Source: Bacteroidales bacterium (GTDB lineage: Bacteria > Bacteroidota > Bacteroidia > Bacteroidales > Tenuifilaceae). Taken from it: DNA of 64,000 bases. Location of the stretch: positions 1 through 64,000 of the forward strand of contig RPRQ01000005.1 in the NCBI GenBank assembly GCA_003818205.1. The letters run 5' to 3'. The translations under genes and the position numbers were made by a program. The first letter of the stretch is position 1, and each line of letters opens with the position of its first letter. This document shows positions 62,203 through 64,000 of this stretch, piece after piece. The notes below the pieces were generated by a model. It saw nothing but the letters and a program-made list of their open reading frames with translations. It was not told the DNA's origin and ran no database searches.

Positions 62203-64000
62203 ATGGAGAATAAAACAAACGAACTAAAAGCGGGCAAGTACTACTTTGCCGAAACGGCATTCGATATGTTGATGAAAAAGCAGATTAAAAGCGTTCTGCT
62301 TATCTGTAGCAAGTACGATGCTTTTATGCTTGAGGAGGATGGTCGAATTGAGGAGCAAATTTTCAATGAATACGTTTCGCTTAACCTTCGTTATCCACCT
62401 GTTTTCTATCAAGCTAAGTCAGCAGAGGAGGCATTTTCAACATTAAAAAAACAACCCATCGACCTAGTGATTTCCATGATTAACGTGGAGGGGATGGATA
62501 CATTTACATTAGCAAAGAGGATAAAAGAGTTATACCCAAATAAGCCAATCGTTGTTCTTACCCCTTTCTCTCGTGAAGTATCATTGAAATTGAGTAAGGT
62601 TGATTTATGGGCAGTTGACTATGTTTTTGCTTGGTTGGGGAATGCGCATATCATGCTTGCCATTATTAAGTTGATAGAGGATAGCCAAAACGTTGAACAG
62701 GATGTTAATGAGGTTGGTGTTCAGGTAATCCTTTTGGTTGAGGATTCAGTTCGTTTCTATTCAGCCTACTTGCCATTGCTTTACCGAATAATTTATACAC
62801 AAAGTAAGGAGTTTATGGCCGAAGGGCTGAACGAGCATCAAAAGATGATGCGATTACGTGGACAACCCAAAATCCTTCTTGCTGAGAACTACGACCAAGC
62901 CGTTGAAATGTACGAGAAGTACAAGAATAACCTGTTGGGTGTGATAACTGATATGAGTTATCCTTCCAACGGTAAAATGGAACAGCGTGCAGGGGTTAAA
63001 CTCATTGAGAAAATTAAGGCTGATAACGTTTTTTTGCCTATTCTACTGCAATCGTCGGATATAAATAATCAATTAATTGCGAAGCAGCTAAAGGTTGGAT
63101 TTCTGCACAAGTACTCCAAAACCCTCTCGCTTGAACTCCGCGATTTTGTTGTTAAGTATCTTGCCTTTGGCGATTTTGTTTTTATCGACCCCGATACAGG
63201 GCATGAGATTTTTCGTGCAACCGACCTAAAGTCATTGCAGGATTTAATTTTTCAAGTGCCCGAATCATCGCTAGAGTATCATATTCGCCGTCATCACATC
63301 TCTAAATGGCTTACAGCCAGAGCGCTTTTCCCTATAGCAGAGATTTTCAAATACTTCACTCCAGAGGACTTCAGTAATTTCGATGAGATTCGTAGGTTTA
63401 TCTTCGATACCATCGATAGGTATAGGCAGAGTAAAGGGCGAGGTATAATAGCCAAGTTTTATCGAGAAAAGTATGATGAGTATCAGATTTTCTCGCGTAT
63501 TGGCGATGGCTCAATGGGTGGAAAGGGTCGCGGATTAGCCTTTATCGATTCAGTATTGAAACGAAATTACCTAATGCATAAATTTGAGGGGATTACGCTT
63601 ACCATCCCTCGAACTGTAGTGTTAAGCACGGATGTGTTCGATGAGTTTATGGAGGTAAATAATCTTTACCCCATTGCCATGTCGGATATCAGCAATGAAG
63701 AGATTCTTCGAAACTTCTTAAATGCCTGTATTCCCTCAAGAGTCCATAAGGATTTATTCTCATTTATTTCGGTGGCCCGAAATCCCATTGCTGTGCGGTC
63801 GTCGAGTCTGTTGGAAGATTCACACTATCAGCCATTTGCAGGAATTTACTCAACCTATATGGTTCCTAACCTGCATGATAACGAGCATCAAATGCTAGAC
63901 ATATTGGGGCAGGCCATAAAATGTGTTTACGCATCGGTGTATTACAAGGAGAGCAAGGCTTATATGCAGGCAACCCAGAATGTAATTGATGAAGAGCGCA
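62203..64000 (+). CDS. Paralogue of 58046-61492 (receiver plus PPDK-type domains), cut by window end
   Basis: The open frame begins with ATG at 62203 and runs off the window, giving at least 599 residues. It lacks the GAF-like region. A degenerate receiver starts near residue 28 (LVISMINVEGMD, phosphoacceptor replaced by Met). A second receiver near 170-310 keeps VEDS and VITDMSY Asp. The PPDK-type domain starts near 436 with GSMGGKGRG, with VRSSSLLEDS near 531. All order and spacing match the first copy minus about 160 residues. Confidence 0.85.
   Translation, partial: MENKTNELKAGKYYFAETAFDMLMKKQIKSVLLICSKYDAFMLEEDGRIEEQIFNEYVSLNLRYPPVFYQAKSAEEAFSTLKKQPIDLVISMINVEGMDTFTLAKRIKELYPNKPIVVLTPFSREVSLKLSKVDLWAVDYVFAWLGNAHIMLAIIKLIEDSQNVEQDVNEVGVQVILLVEDSVRFYSAYLPLLYRIIYTQSKEFMAEGLNEHQKMMRLRGQPKILLAENYDQAVEMYEKYKNNLLGVITDMSYPSNGKMEQRAGVKLIEKIKADNVFLPILLQSSDINNQLIAKQLKVGFLHKYSKTLSLELRDFVVKYLAFGDFVFIDPDTGHEIFRATDLKSLQDLIFQVPESSLEYHIRRHHISKWLTARALFPIAEIFKYFTPEDFSNFDEIRRFIFDTIDRYRQSKGRGIIAKFYREKYDEYQIFSRIGDGSMGGKGRGLAFIDSVLKRNYLMHKFEGITLTIPRTVVLSTDVFDEFMEVNNLYPIAMSDISNEEILRNFLNACIPSRVHKDLFSFISVARNPIAVRSSSLLEDSHYQPFAGIYSTYMVPNLHDNEHQMLDILGQAIKCVYASVYYKESKAYMQATQNVIDEER

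Overview
The window is chromosomal DNA from a Bacteroidota bacterium, most likely an anaerobic or facultative member of the Bacteroidales/Marinilabiliales side of the phylum. The evidence is a type IX secretion C-terminal sorting domain (35039-36067), TonB-dependent receptor and DUF5686 outer-membrane proteins with carboxypeptidase-like N-terminal modules, moderately low GC, few Shine-Dalgarno sequences, and a NuoE/NuoF-type soluble flavin/iron-sulfur complex. No rRNA, CRISPR array, complete IS or prophage was seen. One tRNA-Leu(UAG) was found.

Layout. 1-1091: an attC-like, integron-cassette-like segment carrying a VOC-fold protein, next to rsmA. 2178-6648: an operon for a YbhN-type membrane protein, an aminotransferase, a GT2 glycosyltransferase and an Opp/Dpp-type permease. 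6822-11780: an accessory stretch with a GT4 glycosyltransferase, a phosphoesterase/FGE fusion, a decayed IS5-like element and long inverted repeats. 12016-20795: cstA, a TPR protein, a MacB/FtsX-type permease, a BlaI/M56 sensor pair with a probable double operator, and an AraC/GyrI-like regulator. 20816-25217: a tight five-gene envelope operon (amidase, small holin-like protein, membrane protein, two DUF4230 proteins) and a Gate-domain membrane protein. 25260-33016: tRNA-Leu, lptB, a DUF5686 protein, tatC, kdsD and recQ. 33188-39366: an ABC exporter pair, a T9SS cargo protein and two aldehyde dehydrogenases. 39803-48283: a molybdate/tungstate locus (ModE-like regulator, TiaS-like protein, membrane protein, surface lipoprotein, TonB receptor, WtpABC-like transporter). 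48308-57643: an SH3 lipoprotein, a rubrerythrin-like ferritin, a three-subunit NuoE/NuoF/GltD-NuoG complex and glutamate dehydrogenase. 58046-64000: two paralogous receiver/PPDK-type proteins separated by a repeat-flanked nuclease gene.

Two themes stand out. First, at least seven families of short palindromic or inverted repeats are scattered between genes. Two of them bracket small stand-alone nuclease genes: a GIY-YIG gene that splits the WtpA/WtpB operon, and a GxxExxY (PD-(D/E)XK) gene between the two paralogues. The GIY-YIG-type repeat pair also occurs without a gene at 49848-49914. This looks like gene-carrying and gene-less forms of a small nuclease-associated mobile unit. Second, a 1232-residue protein fuses a NuoG-like [2Fe-2S] domain, a GltD/NfnB-like NADP(H)-flavin domain, ferredoxin clusters and a molybdopterin-oxidoreductase-like domain that lacks the formate dehydrogenase Cys/Sec. 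With its NuoE and NuoF partners it suggests an electron-bifurcating or transhydrogenase complex linking NADH and NADPH, next to an NADP-type glutamate dehydrogenase and near a Mo/W uptake locus.

All functional calls come from reading motifs. No database search was run.
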